From Puteibacter caeruleilacunae (GTDB taxonomy: Bacteria > Bacteroidota > Bacteroidia > Bacteroidales > Prolixibacteraceae), in the NCBI GenBank assembly GCA_005217565.1, contig SJCO01000001.1, positions 499,893 through 563,892 on the forward strand: a stretch of DNA of 64,000 bases. The letters run 5' to 3'. The notes under the pieces were generated by a model, which saw nothing but the letters and a program-made list of their open reading frames with translations, searched no databases and was not told the origin of the DNA. Below, piece by piece: positions 17,873-27,324 of the stretch (the stretch's first letter is position 1; each line of letters begins with the position of its first letter). The translations under genes and the position numbers were made by a program.

Positions 17873-18285
17873 ACAGTAAATTGGGAGTACGATAGGAGTA
17901 CCTTCCTTCTTCCAAAATTCCCTACCTTATTTATTTCCAATGTTACATTAATCACAAAACAAATTTTAGTCAAACTTTACTCAAATTCTTACATCCTTTT
18001 GCACTATGCTATTGTTGAGGTTAGTGGTGTGTTAATTGTCTATTCAATATATCAAAGAAAATAAATGGTCATTTTGTGTAAATGGTATAAAATAGGGGTG
18101 AATGTGATCAAAATGTTAATATAGGTGACTTAAAAGTGGAAAAAAGACACATAAATTTAGAATATTCTTGCATAAAAGATTTAAAAGCTCTATGTTTGAT
18201 GTCTAAATGGTAGTGAAATATTAGAATCGCTATCAAAAAGATATTATAACGGCGAAATAATAATAGAAAAGTAAAATCATATATT

Positions 18286-19977
18286 ATGTGTGGAATTGTA
18301 GGAGTATTTGATTTAAAGAGCGATGCACAAACGTTAAGGCCTCAGGTTTTAGCAATGTCGAAAAAGATACGACACCGTGGGCCCGATTGGTCAGGGATTT
18401 TTTGTCACGAGAAAGCAATCCTCGCTCATGAAAGGTTGTCAATAGTTGATCCTCAATCAGGCGGTCAACCATTGTATAGTAAAGACGGAAAGCATGTGCT
18501 TGCTGTAAATGGTGAAATTTATAATCATCAAAATCTTCGCTCACAGATGAATGGCTCCTATGAATTTCAAACTAACTCTGATTGTGAAGTTATACTAGCC
18601 CTTTACCGACAAAAGGGAGTTGATTTTCTGGAAGACTTAAATGGTATTTTTGCATTTGCTATATACGATAAAGAGGAAGATAGCTATTTTATTGCACGTG
18701 ATCATATTGGTATCATTCCATTGTATATGGGATGGGATAAGTTTGGAAACTTTTATGTAGCGTCGGAACTAAAGGCCCTTGAAGGTTATTGTTCAAAAAT
18801 TGAGGAGTTTCCACCGGCTCATTATTTGTCGAGCAAAGATGGAAAGCTAACCCGCTGGTGGAAACGCGACTGGATGGATTATGATCAAGTGAAAGATAAT
18901 GAAACAAGTATACCAGAATTAAAGCAAGCATTGGAAGATGCTGTTCACCGCCAGTTGATGTCTGATGTGCCTTATGGTGTGTTACTATCAGGTGGATTAG
19001 ATTCTTCGATAACTTCAGCCATTGCTAAGCGTTATGCTGCCAAGCGTATTGAGGAGGGAGATCAGGCTGATGCTTGGTGGCCTCAGCTGCATTCATTCTG
19101 CATTGGATTAGAAGGATCACCTGATTTAGAGGCAGCTCGTAAAGTTGCAGATGAAATAGGAACTGTTCATCATGAGATACATTACACAATTCAGGAAGGA
19201 TTGGATGCTATTCGCGATGTGATCTATCACCTGGAGACTTATGATGTAACCACAGTTCGCGCTTCAACGCCAATGTACATGATTGCACGAGTGATCAAAT
19301 CGATGGGAATAAAAATGGTATTAACCGGTGAGGGTGCAGACGAAATCTTTGGAGGATATCTCTATTTCCATAAAGCACCTAATGCTGAGGAATTTCATAA
19401 GGAAACATTAAGAAAGCTGAGTAAGCTTCATTTATACGACTGTCTACGTGCTAATAAGTCGCTTGCTGCGTGGGGAGTTGAGGGGCGCGTTCCTTTCCTT
19501 GATAAAGAATTTATTGATGTCGCAATGCGATTGAATCCAAAAGATAAAATGGCAAAAGATGGTCGTATTGAAAAATGGGTTGTTCGTAAAGCCTTTGAGG
19601 ATTATTTGCCAGAAAGTGTAGCATGGCGTCAGAAAGAACAATTTTCCGATGGAGTAGGATATGGGTGGATTGATACGTTGAAGCAAATTGCTGAAGAGAA
19701 AGTATCAGATGAAATGATGGAAAATGCCAAATATCGCTTCCCTGTTAACACACCTATGTCGAAAGAGGAATATGTTTATCGTGAAATATTCAGTGAACAT
19801 TTTCCTTCAGATCAGGCGGCTGCATGTGTTCCTTCTGTTCCTTCAATTGCTTGTAGTACAGCAGAAGCACTTGCTTGGGATCAGGCATTTATTGACAATG
19901 CAGATCCATCAGGACGAGCAGTTAGTTCAGTTCATGAGCAGGGATATGAAGAAAAGAAACCAGTAGAAGTTCAATAA
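18286..19977 (+). CDS. asnB: Asparagine synthase (glutamine-hydrolysing)
   Basis: 563 aa. The start gives Met-Cys-Gly-Ile-Val, so after Met removal Cys2 becomes the N-terminal nucleophile of the class II glutaminase domain (residues about 2-190). The synthetase domain has the ATP pyrophosphatase loop SGGLDSS (235-241) and the second signature GEGADEIFGGY. It makes asparagine from aspartate, glutamine and ATP in the cytoplasm. The C-terminal 50 residues (VPSIACSTAEALAWDQAF... DPSGRAVSSVH) are the usual AsnB tail. The gene is monocistronic, with a terminator at 20022-20061 and a long repeat-bearing upstream region. Confidence 0.96.
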   Translation: MCGIVGVFDLKSDAQTLRPQVLAMSKKIRHRGPDWSGIFCHEKAILAHERLSIVDPQSGGQPLYSKDGKHVLAVNGEIYNHQNLRSQMNGSYEFQTNSDCEVILALYRQKGVDFLEDLNGIFAFAIYDKEEDSYFIARDHIGIIPLYMGWDKFGNFYVASELKALEGYCSKIEEFPPAHYLSSKDGKLTRWWKRDWMDYDQVKDNETSIPELKQALEDAVHRQLMSDVPYGVLLSGGLDSSITSAIAKRYAAKRIEEGDQADAWWPQLHSFCIGLEGSPDLEAARKVADEIGTVHHEIHYTIQEGLDAIRDVIYHLETYDVTTVRASTPMYMIARVIKSMGIKMVLTGEGADEIFGGYLYFHKAPNAEEFHKETLRKLSKLHLYDCLRANKSLAAWGVEGRVPFLDKEFIDVAMRLNPKDKMAKDGRIEKWVVRKAFEDYLPESVAWRQKEQFSDGVGYGWIDTLKQIAEEKVSDEMMENAKYRFPVNTPMSKEEYVYREIFSEHFPSDQAAACVPSVPSIACSTAEALAWDQAFIDNADPSGRAVSSVHEQGYEEKKPVEVQ

Positions 19978-20021
19978 TAGAAAGTATCAGATAATAAAGG
20001 GTAGAAATTCTGATATGAATT

Positions 20022-20061
20022 TAAAAAGCTTCTTCCCCTGAAAATGAGGAAGAAGCTTTTT
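20022..20061. terminator. Convergent terminator after asnB
   Basis: AAAAAGCTTCTTCC / GGAAGAAGCTTTTT stem with an 11-nt loop, between asnB and the convergent peptidase gene. Confidence 0.85.
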
Positions 20062-20073
20062 TATATGATGAGT

Positions 20074-22260
20074 TTAAATTTCTCCAAACTGCCACATAAA
20101 GAAGGCGAAAATATCAGCCCACATATCAAGTCCTTGAGTTAATGTGCTTCCAATACCATGTCCTGCATCGAAGTCCATACGCAACAGTACCGGATTTTCT
20201 CCCTGTATGGCTTGCATTTTAGCAGTTGCTTTGGCTGGAATCCATGCAATAACACGTGGATCATTCATTCCTCCTGTGAACATCACTGATGGATAATTCT
20301 GACCATTTTTAATGTGTTGATAGGTATCCATTTCGTAGAGGTATTTAAACTCCTCAGGATTTTCAGGATTACCAAACTCAGGAAAGTTTGGTGGGCCATT
20401 AGGATCGGAACCAATGCGAACCATATTTGACGAACCAACAATCGAGACTACAGCTTTAAATACATCTGGGCGTTCAGTCATAGATCTACCTACGGTTATA
20501 CCTCCTGCACTGCCTCCAACAGATCCAATTTTAGAGGGACTAGTATATTTATTGTCAATTAAGTATTCTGCACACGCAATGAAATCTTTCCAGGTATTAG
20601 GTTTGTTTGCCATTTTACCTGCTTCGTGCCATTGTTTTCCGAAAATACCGCCACCTCTAACATGAGCTACTGCATATATTCCTCCAGCTTCAAGCCAAGA
20701 ATATCTTACAAAAGAAAAACTTGGGTCGTTGGTACTTCCATAGGAACCATAAGCGTACAGGATGGTAGGATTTTTACCGTCTAAAACAACATCTTTATGA
20801 TGCATGATGGTAAGCGGAACCATAGTCTCGTCGTGAGATTTAACCATTACATCTTTGGTAATGAATTGATCAGGTGAACCAAACGGACTTTGAGGTTGGA
20901 TGGTTGTTTTAACCACTTGATCATTCCCCGGATCATATTTGTAGTATGCTCTTGCTTGAGTCCATGTTACAAGATTGAAGATAATACCCTCAGTATCGTT
21001 GTCCATTTGAGCCAGACTAACCTCTCCTTTAAATGGTAACGCTAACTCCTGTTTCTTATCTAGATCACCATAAGGAAGGCGAATGATTTTACCTAGTCCT
21101 TTTTCTGCATAAACCGCATAAAGAGCATCTTTTGACGTTGAAATGTTTTTCAGAACTCCATTCTGTTCAGGCATAATAAGCTCAGGATTTTTAATATCAG
21201 GATTATCGAGTTCTATTTTAACAAGTTTAGCTTTAGGTGCATCTTTGATGGTCATGCAGAAAAGACTGTTCTCCTTTAATGCCAGGTTCGTAACACTGTC
21301 CTCGACATCAAACACATTTACCCACTTCATGTTGGTGGTCATCTTAGAAGGATAATCGGTCATATGTAGTGTCAAACGATCGTCAACTCCATGGATAATA
21401 AAAGCGAAAAGTTTTTTTGTATCCTTTGATGTAACCACAATTGGGAAGTCGGCATTGGCAATGCCCAAGTCAGGGTACACTGCATTGGAGAATATCTCTT
21501 TTTGATTTGAAGCATCATTACCCAACATGTGGAAATACACTTTGCTGTTTGCATATTTCTCCATCGGATTATCAGTGGCGTTTAATTGATTGAAGAAAAT
21601 ACCCTTATTGTCGAGTGTCCAGCTGATTAATCCAAATTGAACACGGGGGAATTCTTCCTTTAAGATTTCCTTTGTGTCAACTTCCATTATTCTAAGCGTA
21701 GCATTTTCTGAACCACTAGCAGATACTCCGAAGGCTATAAATTTACCATCCCATGATGGAGAATAATAGCTGATGGAATGGTGACTCTCTTCGCCTTGAT
21801 TGAAGCTCATTGGATCGACTAATAATTGATCTTCACCATCAAGTCCATCGCGGAAGTACAATTTAGCCAAATCCTCATCCTTGTTTCGTTTCATGAAGAA
21901 ATAACGATCCTCAAACTTTCTGAGATTGTAAATGTTTGCCGGTGTTGTTGCGATGAGTTCTCGCATGCGATCTTTTAGCTGATCTCGCAATGGAATTCTA
22001 TTTAGGATTGTGCGAGTGTAATCATCTTGTGATTTGATCCATTTTACTACTGCTGAATCTTTAAGATTTTCCATATAGCGGTATGGATCTTCTAATTCAA
22101 TGCCATGAACGGTTTCTTTTACCATTTCAACTTTTGCCATTGCAGGCTTCGGAATGTCGTCTGTTTTGACTTTTTGTTGTGCAGTCTGGCAGGATACAAG
22201 AATTGCGCTGAGGATACATATTGATAGAAATATGTTCCATCTCAAATGAACTGTTTGCAT
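20074..22260 (-). CDS. Prolyl oligopeptidase-family serine peptidase (S9A), lipoprotein
   Basis: 728 aa. A lipoprotein signal peptide (lipobox ILVSC, Cys about 24) anchors it outside the cytoplasm. The N-terminal half is a beta-propeller that restricts access to oligopeptides, and the C-terminal half is the alpha/beta hydrolase. The nucleophile is Ser584 in GSVGGSAGG, the acid is in GGMNDPRV, and the His is in DFDAGHG. It cleaves short peptides after proline. The N-terminal DPYRYMENL motif is typical of S9A. Its neighbours (M20 peptidase, DUF255 protein) are not obviously functionally linked, although both are on the same chromosome arm. Confidence 0.93.
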   Translation of the reverse strand: MQTVHLRWNIFLSICILSAILVSCQTAQQKVKTDDIPKPAMAKVEMVKETVHGIELEDPYRYMENLKDSAVVKWIKSQDDYTRTILNRIPLRDQLKDRMRELIATTPANIYNLRKFEDRYFFMKRNKDEDLAKLYFRDGLDGEDQLLVDPMSFNQGEESHHSISYYSPSWDGKFIAFGVSASGSENATLRIMEVDTKEILKEEFPRVQFGLISWTLDNKGIFFNQLNATDNPMEKYANSKVYFHMLGNDASNQKEIFSNAVYPDLGIANADFPIVVTSKDTKKLFAFIIHGVDDRLTLHMTDYPSKMTTNMKWVNVFDVEDSVTNLALKENSLFCMTIKDAPKAKLVKIELDNPDIKNPELIMPEQNGVLKNISTSKDALYAVYAEKGLGKIIRLPYGDLDKKQELALPFKGEVSLAQMDNDTEGIIFNLVTWTQARAYYKYDPGNDQVVKTTIQPQSPFGSPDQFITKDVMVKSHDETMVPLTIMHHKDVVLDGKNPTILYAYGSYGSTNDPSFSFVRYSWLEAGGIYAVAHVRGGGIFGKQWHEAGKMANKPNTWKDFIACAEYLIDNKYTSPSKIGSVGGSAGGITVGRSMTERPDVFKAVVSIVGSSNMVRIGSDPNGPPNFPEFGNPENPEEFKYLYEMDTYQHIKNGQNYPSVMFTGGMNDPRVIAWIPAKATAKMQAIQGENPVLLRMDFDAGHGIGSTLTQGLDMWADIFAFFMWQFGEI

Positions 22261-22343
22261 AGGGACGAATTTTGGTGAATATATTTTAAGTTACTCTAGA
22301 AGTACGGAGGATTGTTTTAAAAGGTTATGTGGCGATATTTGGA

Positions 22344-22380
22344 AAGAAAAAAAGGGAACTTTGTAGTTGAAGCTCCCTTT
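22344..22380 (-). terminator. Terminator after nnrE
   Basis: On the minus strand AAAGGGAGCTT pairs with AAGTTCCCTTT (one mismatch) followed by a T-run, directly downstream of nnrE. Confidence 0.7.
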
Positions 22381-22387
22381 GTGGTAT

Positions 22388-23125
22388 TTAAATTTCAATG
22401 ATGTCGGCCAGGTTGAATAACGGATTCTGCTCAAATTCAGGGAAGCTCTTCTCAAACAAAAGAGGAGGAACTCCAATGTCAGCAACATATAAGCGACCAA
22501 TGGCATCGCGAACGTCTTCTTTGGCAAATGATGCTTTAGGAAGGGCAAGCGACATGGTAGCATTGGCCTTCACATATAGGTCATCAATAATACCATCATC
22601 AGGATGAATGCCAGATGGTATTTCCATTGAAAGCACAGGAACCGATAACATGTTGGCAATATTGATAAATGCTTTGGCGTATCCGTATGGTTTACCTACC
22701 AGATTGTAGCCTATAATACCATCAAGTACCAGATCAAAATGTTCGTAATTTACCGAATCAGGTACGCCGATGGCAATCTTTGCGTGAGACTTGAAGAGAC
22801 TTGCAAATTGCTCTTTTGAGGCAGGCGTATAATCATCAATTGCTCGTGTTGATAGAACTTCGATAATTGCACCTTTATTTTGCAAGTGTCGGGCAGCAGC
22901 TAAAACACCTCCTCCGTTACCTCCCGTTCCGGCGAGAACGAGGATGCGTTTGCCTGCAGGATCATTGTCAAGGAATACCTTGCGAGCAAGATAAGCCATG
23001 CTTCTTCCGGCATTCTCCATCATTTGGAGTAAGGATACATGATACTCCTCAATCATTAACCGGAAGATCTCAATCATTTGTTCTTTTGTAACCAATGAAA
23101 TGGGTGTATAAATCTTTTTTGGCAT
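22388..23125 (-). CDS. nnrE: NAD(P)H-hydrate epimerase (YjeF N-terminal domain), stand-alone
   Basis: 245 aa, corresponding only to the YjeF_N domain; in E. coli this is fused to the dehydratase NnrD, which is absent here. It interconverts the R and S forms of damaged NAD(P)H hydrates so that the dehydratase can repair them. The Rossmann-like core shows the LVLAGTGGNGGGVLAAARHL motif (residues about 64-83), corresponding to the family GxGNNGGDG loop with Asn-Gly-Gly retained, and VLDGIIGYN, corresponding to the usual DALFG(T)G. The altered catalytic loop (Gly in place of Asp of GGDG, and Gly in place of the Asp-Ala pair) makes full epimerase activity uncertain. Confidence 0.75.
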   Translation of the reverse strand: MPKKIYTPISLVTKEQMIEIFRLMIEEYHVSLLQMMENAGRSMAYLARKVFLDNDPAGKRILVLAGTGGNGGGVLAAARHLQNKGAIIEVLSTRAIDDYTPASKEQFASLFKSHAKIAIGVPDSVNYEHFDLVLDGIIGYNLVGKPYGYAKAFINIANMLSVPVLSMEIPSGIHPDDGIIDDLYVKANATMSLALPKASFAKEDVRDAIGRLYVADIGVPPLLFEKSFPEFEQNPLFNLADIIEI

Positions 23126-23211
23126 AACTTGGGCTTTTCTTTGATTATACGGTGAATATTGAAATATCGTTTTTCAATTTACAGAAAATCAAGTGCGTTT
23201 GCAATACCCAA

Positions 23212-25326
23212 TTACCTGTTTCTCATCACCTCCAATTGTTCTAATACTTTCTCACGAGAATGAACAGGTAGCTGACAGGCTTTATTCTGACAAAGATAAA
23301 AAGTGAGCTTGTCAAAATCTTTATCTAGTGTTAAGCTAAGGTTTCCCTGGCTTTCTGCAGCTATTATGATCACATCAGGATGATAGTTCTTGGAAATCTG
23401 TAACGCTTCGGTTGTCGCATTTTCGCCTGTAATAACCAGCTCATATGGTGGATTTATCAGGTACTGCTTAAGTCGCGCCCAATTGGCATAATACTTTCCT
23501 CCTTTGCTCATTGACTCTTCCATGTTTTTGACCATTTGTATTGCCATGTCTTCATAAGATGTTATATCGAGATATTTTCCTAGCAGATACAGATTGTTTG
23601 CCATTATCGAATTTGAAGAAGGTATCACATTGTCGGAAAGTTCCATTTTACGTGCAATTAATTCTGGATCTTCATCCGAAGTATAGAAAAACATTCCTGA
23701 TTGTTTATCGTAGAAATGGTCCATTACGTATTTCACCATGCGATTTGCCTTAAGTAGCATTTCTTGGTTGAAAGTAACTTTGTAGACTTGCATGTAGGCT
23801 TTTATTAATGTGGCGTAATCATCTAAAAATGCATTGATACTGGCTTTGCCACTCTTGAAGTTTCGGTTTAACCGGCCATTATTCGTCAACAGATTGGTTT
23901 CAATTGCCTCAATGGCATTAATTGCTAACTCTAAAAAGCGGTCTTCTCCAAACGATTGATAAGCCTCGCATAATCCTGATATTGTTAATGCATTCCATGA
24001 AGCAAGAATCTTATCATCCAATGCTGGGCGCACTCTTGAATTGCGATGTTTGAGTAGCTTTACTTTAGATATTGCGAGCGATTTATGCAGGTCTTCGACC
24101 GATAGATTGGTCGTTTTTGCTATTTCCTCAAATGGTTTTGTCTGGAATAGTACATTATTGCCGTGTTCCCAGTTTCCTCTTTCTGTAATACCATATGTTG
24201 CAATAAAAGGGATAGCATCGTCTCCAAGAATATCAACGATCTCTTGCTCTGACCATATATAAAACTTACCTTCCACACCTTCACTGTCGGCATCCAAAGA
24301 GGAATAAAACAGACCTGACTCATCCTGTAGCTCTTGTTGCAGGAAATCGATGGTTTGATAGACTACCTCCTTAAAGATATCATTTTGGGTGATTCTCCAC
24401 GCCTTGCTGTAGACTTCTATAAGCTGCCCTTGATCGTAAAGCATCTTCTCAAAATGAGGAACCTTCCAATGTGAGTCGACTGAGTAGCGGGCAAATCCTC
24501 CTGCCAAGTGATCATATATGCCTCCCCAGGCCATCTTTTTCAAAGAATGGGAGATGTAACCTAGTACCTCATGATCGTTGGATTCGTGAAAGTAGTGCAT
24601 TAGAAATTCATATTCTATGGGCATTGGAAACTTCGGGCTACCCTTTGTGCCACCCCATAGATTATCGAATGAACTCTTCCAATTGGTGACTAACCGAGTA
24701 AGTTCTTCCTGTTTAAATACTTTGTCGTTTTGAACCAGACTAATAGCTTCTATCTTGCGAATGCCATTGGTGATTCCTTCTGCATATTTTTGCAATTTGT
24801 CTGGCTCCGAGCGTTGCATTTGTCTGATTTGACTAAGTATGTTAATCCACTGTTCTTTCTTGAAATAAGTCCCGGCAAATACAGGACGACCATCAGGAAG
24901 AGCAACAACATTTAATGGCCAGCCACCCTGACCAGTAGTGATGAAAGCAGCATTCATATAGATTTGATCTATGTCAGGGCGTTCCTCACGATCGATTTTT
25001 ATCGAGACAAAGTTGTCGTTCATTACATGAGCTACTGTACTATCACTAAATGATTCGTGTTCCATTACATGACACCAGTGACATGCGGCATAGCCAATAC
25101 TGATAATAAGTAGTTTATTCTCTTCTTTTGCTTTTTCAAGCGCTTCCTCTCCCCACGGATACCAGTCGACCGGATTGTGTACATGCATTAATAGATACGG
25201 ACTGGTTTCATTTTTGAGGTGATTTGTATATGTTTTTGTCATGTGTTTTTGCTTTATATTTTGCCGACAGGCGGTTGTCAGCATTGTGAAAATTACCAAT
25301 GATATGATGTATATTATTTGTCGCAT
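23212..25326 (-). CDS. DUF255 thioredoxin-domain protein (YyaL/SPATA20 family)
   Basis: 704 aa. The N-terminal thioredoxin-like domain carries the family motif [16 protein letters not shown] with a Cys-His-Trp-Cys pair, and the remaining 500 residues form an alpha/alpha barrel resembling six-hairpin glycosidases ([16 protein letters not shown]). The family is widespread from bacteria to human SPATA20, and its reaction is not established. Two starts are possible. The upstream one gives a lipoprotein-like signal (LTTAC, Cys20); Met29 gives a cytoplasmic protein starting [12 protein letters not shown]. The good lipobox favours an exported form. It lies upstream of nnrE on the same strand with an 86-bp gap. 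Confidence 0.85.
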   Translation of the reverse strand: MRQIIYIISLVIFTMLTTACRQNIKQKHMTKTYTNHLKNETSPYLLMHVHNPVDWYPWGEEALEKAKEENKLLIISIGYAACHWCHVMEHESFSDSTVAHVMNDNFVSIKIDREERPDIDQIYMNAAFITTGQGGWPLNVVALPDGRPVFAGTYFKKEQWINILSQIRQMQRSEPDKLQKYAEGITNGIRKIEAISLVQNDKVFKQEELTRLVTNWKSSFDNLWGGTKGSPKFPMPIEYEFLMHYFHESNDHEVLGYISHSLKKMAWGGIYDHLAGGFARYSVDSHWKVPHFEKMLYDQGQLIEVYSKAWRITQNDIFKEVVYQTIDFLQQELQDESGLFYSSLDADSEGVEGKFYIWSEQEIVDILGDDAIPFIATYGITERGNWEHGNNVLFQTKPFEEIAKTTNLSVEDLHKSLAISKVKLLKHRNSRVRPALDDKILASWNALTISGLCEAYQSFGEDRFLELAINAIEAIETNLLTNNGRLNRNFKSGKASINAFLDDYATLIKAYMQVYKVTFNQEMLLKANRMVKYVMDHFYDKQSGMFFYTSDEDPELIARKMELSDNVIPSSNSIMANNLYLLGKYLDITSYEDMAIQMVKNMEESMSKGGKYYANWARLKQYLINPPYELVITGENATTEALQISKNYHPDVIIIAAESQGNLSLTLDKDFDKLTFYLCQNKACQLPVHSREKVLEQLEVMRNR

Positions 25327-25432
25327 CTTTTTTCAAAGTAACATGATAAGGCAAGAAAGGTTGTAGAGAAATTAGAATGGATTGATCAATTCCTTTCTGA
25401 TTTTGTTTATTTTAGGAGAAGTAAAGATTTAT

Positions 25433-26878
25433 ATGATGATTAAGAAAATATTGAAGTACGCAGGTGTTCTAATTCTAGTATTAATAGTTGTGATGGTTGT
25501 CAATACCTTGCGACTGAAAAGTTATCAGCCTGATATAGATTATAATCCAACGCAAATTAATGATGATCGGGTAATTGAACGCTTACAGGAGGCTATTCGC
25601 TTTAAGACAGTTACCTATGATAATCCATTCCGTTATGACTCATTACAGTTTGAGTCATTTCATCAATATCTCAGAGATAACTTCCCTTTGTTACATCAGC
25701 AATTTGAATTGAAAAAGATTAATGATTATGCACTGTTGTATAAGTTGGAAGGAAGTGATGCACAGCTAAAACCTGCGATTTTATTGGCTCATCAAGATGT
25801 TGTTCCTGTTGATTCAGCTAAGTGGAGTTGTGATCCTTTCGGTGGGATAAACGACGGAACCTTTGTGTGGGGACGTGGAACTCTTGATGATAAAGGAAGT
25901 TTGATGGCTATACTTGAAGCTGTAGAAATGCAGTTGGCTAATGGCTACGCCCCAAAGCGTACCCTTTATTTGGCCTTTGGAAATGATGAGGAAGTTGGAG
26001 GAATAGGAGCCCAGGCTATTGCCCGATATTTGAAGCAACAAGGAGTAGATGCTGCTTTTGTTCTAGACGAAGGTTTGGTTATAACCAGTGGGATGGTTCC
26101 AATGATTGATCGCCCGGTAGCTTTAATTGGAACATCTGAAAAAGGATATATGAGTGTTAAGTTGAGTTGCCAGGTTGAAGGAGGACATTCTTCAACGCCA
26201 CAAAGTAATACTGCGATTTCAGTAATTTCTGATGCCATTGTAGCTTTAACACAAAATCGTCCGACTGCACAGTTCTGTGGACCAGTGAATGATTTTCTTG
26301 ATTATTTAGGACCAGAATTGGCATGGCCTCAGCGTTTGGTGTTTGCCAACCGCTGGTTGTTTGAACCAGTGATCTTGTCGATTTACCAAAAGACAAAAGC
26401 CGGAAATGCATTGGTTCGTACAACTACTGCTCCTACAGTTTTAAAGGCTGGGATGAAGGATAACGTTTTGCCAGATTATGGAGAAGCTGTTATCAATTAT
26501 CGAATCTTACCTGGTCTGACTACTGAGGAACTATTGAAATATGTTGCTACAACAGTAAATAATCCTGATATTAAAATTGAACAGTTGGGAGTTGTTCGTG
26601 AACCGGCACCTGTTTCACCAATCGCGACTGAAGGATTCGATTTAATAGCCCAATCAATTAAGGAACAGTATAGTGAGACTTTAGTGATGCCTACATTAAT
26701 GTTGGCTTCATCTGATAGTCGTCACTATAAAGAAGTATCCAAAAATATTTATCGTTTTGCACCTTACCAGTTGGTAAGTGAAGATTTGAGTCGCATTCAT
26801 GGAAATGATGAACGAATCTCCATTGAATCCTATAAAAATATGATTGGCTTTTACTATCGGTTATTATCGAAATTATAG
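25433..26878 (+). CDS. M20-family metallopeptidase, membrane-anchored
   Basis: 481 aa from ATG 25433; an ATG one codon later is equivalent, and the frame extends upstream only to a TTG without a supporting ribosome-binding site. A single hydrophobic helix (residues about 9-26) anchors the protein. Zinc-site motifs are clear: AHQDVVPVD (His120, Asp122), GRGTLDDKG (Asp152) and NDEEVGG with the catalytic Glu pair. The SSDSRHY motif near the C-terminus supplies the last His. The layout matches PM20D1/carboxypeptidase-S-like members, which hydrolyse N-acyl amino acids or dipeptides. The accessory island begins immediately after its stop codon. Confidence 0.9.
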   Translation: MMIKKILKYAGVLILVLIVVMVVNTLRLKSYQPDIDYNPTQINDDRVIERLQEAIRFKTVTYDNPFRYDSLQFESFHQYLRDNFPLLHQQFELKKINDYALLYKLEGSDAQLKPAILLAHQDVVPVDSAKWSCDPFGGINDGTFVWGRGTLDDKGSLMAILEAVEMQLANGYAPKRTLYLAFGNDEEVGGIGAQAIARYLKQQGVDAAFVLDEGLVITSGMVPMIDRPVALIGTSEKGYMSVKLSCQVEGGHSSTPQSNTAISVISDAIVALTQNRPTAQFCGPVNDFLDYLGPELAWPQRLVFANRWLFEPVILSIYQKTKAGNALVRTTTAPTVLKAGMKDNVLPDYGEAVINYRILPGLTTEELLKYVATTVNNPDIKIEQLGVVREPAPVSPIATEGFDLIAQSIKEQYSETLVMPTLMLASSDSRHYKEVSKNIYRFAPYQLVSEDLSRIHGNDERISIESYKNMIGFYYRLLSKL

Positions 26879-26884
26879 GGTAAT
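26876..26884 (+). repeat. Left copy of a 9-bp direct repeat bordering the accessory island
   Basis: TAGGGTAAT begins at the TAG stop codon of the M20 peptidase gene. The same nine bases recur at 32206-32214, on the other side of the island. Confidence 0.35.
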
Positions 26885-27065
26885 AGACGTTTTTAGAGAA
26901 TTAATTCCTGGTTTGGGGATTATGTGAATAATGAGAATGTTTCTTAGTTTATGTGTTGTATGTGGCTTTTAATCTGTAGTGTAGGTATTGTTGAATGTTT
27001 TTTTTATTGTTAGTCATAGGATTGCTTTTATGATTTTTGGAGAATTTTTCTCCCGTTTTGGAGAA

Positions 27066-27278
27066 TCAAGTTGTATTTTGTTTACCTCTTAAAGAGAAAA
27101 TTACTTCGTGAGATAAATCTTCATCTCTCAAATGAGAGATTTGGTCAGCAATCCGATATCTGGTTCCGCTACCATTGCCTTCTTTTTGAAGGATGTGATC
27201 ATCTAACAATTTGTTAAGTAAAAACTTCAATTGATTTCTATTAAGAGTATTGATTGTTGTATTTAAGTCTCCAATTTT
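27066..27278 (-). pseudogene. Winged-helix C-terminal gene remnant
   Basis: The minus strand has an open 70-codon frame that begins directly after a TAA, with no start codon, and ends with a TGA at 27068-27066. The translation includes LNRNQLKFLLNKLLDD followed by LQKEGNGSGTRYRIA. This is the usual recognition-helix-plus-wing pattern of a winged-helix domain such as the C-terminal end of AlbA_2/RecG-like ATP-binding regulators. I interpret it as the surviving 3' end of a deleted gene. It could also be a small intact DNA-binding protein using a non-standard start, but no ATG, GTG or TTG stands at the front. Confidence 0.5.
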
Positions 27279-27324
27279 TTATGGACTTGGATAAGTTGGA
27301 AAAATAATACGATCACTTTCTTAT

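Larger units (their letters stand above)
17403..18285. other. 883-bp gene-free region with short direct repeats
   Basis: No convincing gene was found on either strand. The region holds the sdaA promoter side, the asnB upstream side, a 17-bp near-perfect direct repeat at 17768 and 17801, and three copies of ACCGAATG between 17832 and 17872. A 64-codon frame at 17870-18064 lacks coding character. Confidence 0.5.

Noticed and set aside
17764-17875. CRISPR array
   Set aside because: Repeats are only two or three short copies, unequal in length, with no spacer-sized regularity and no cas gene.
17870-18064. 64-codon open frame in the sdaA-asnB gap
   Set aside because: Low-complexity, hydrophobic-polar mixture with no signal peptide pattern, no ribosome-binding site and no family resemblance; overlaps a repeat box.
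22291-22563. 90-codon minus-strand frame overlapping nnrE
   Set aside because: It overlaps nnrE in another frame and crosses its terminator; no family resemblance.
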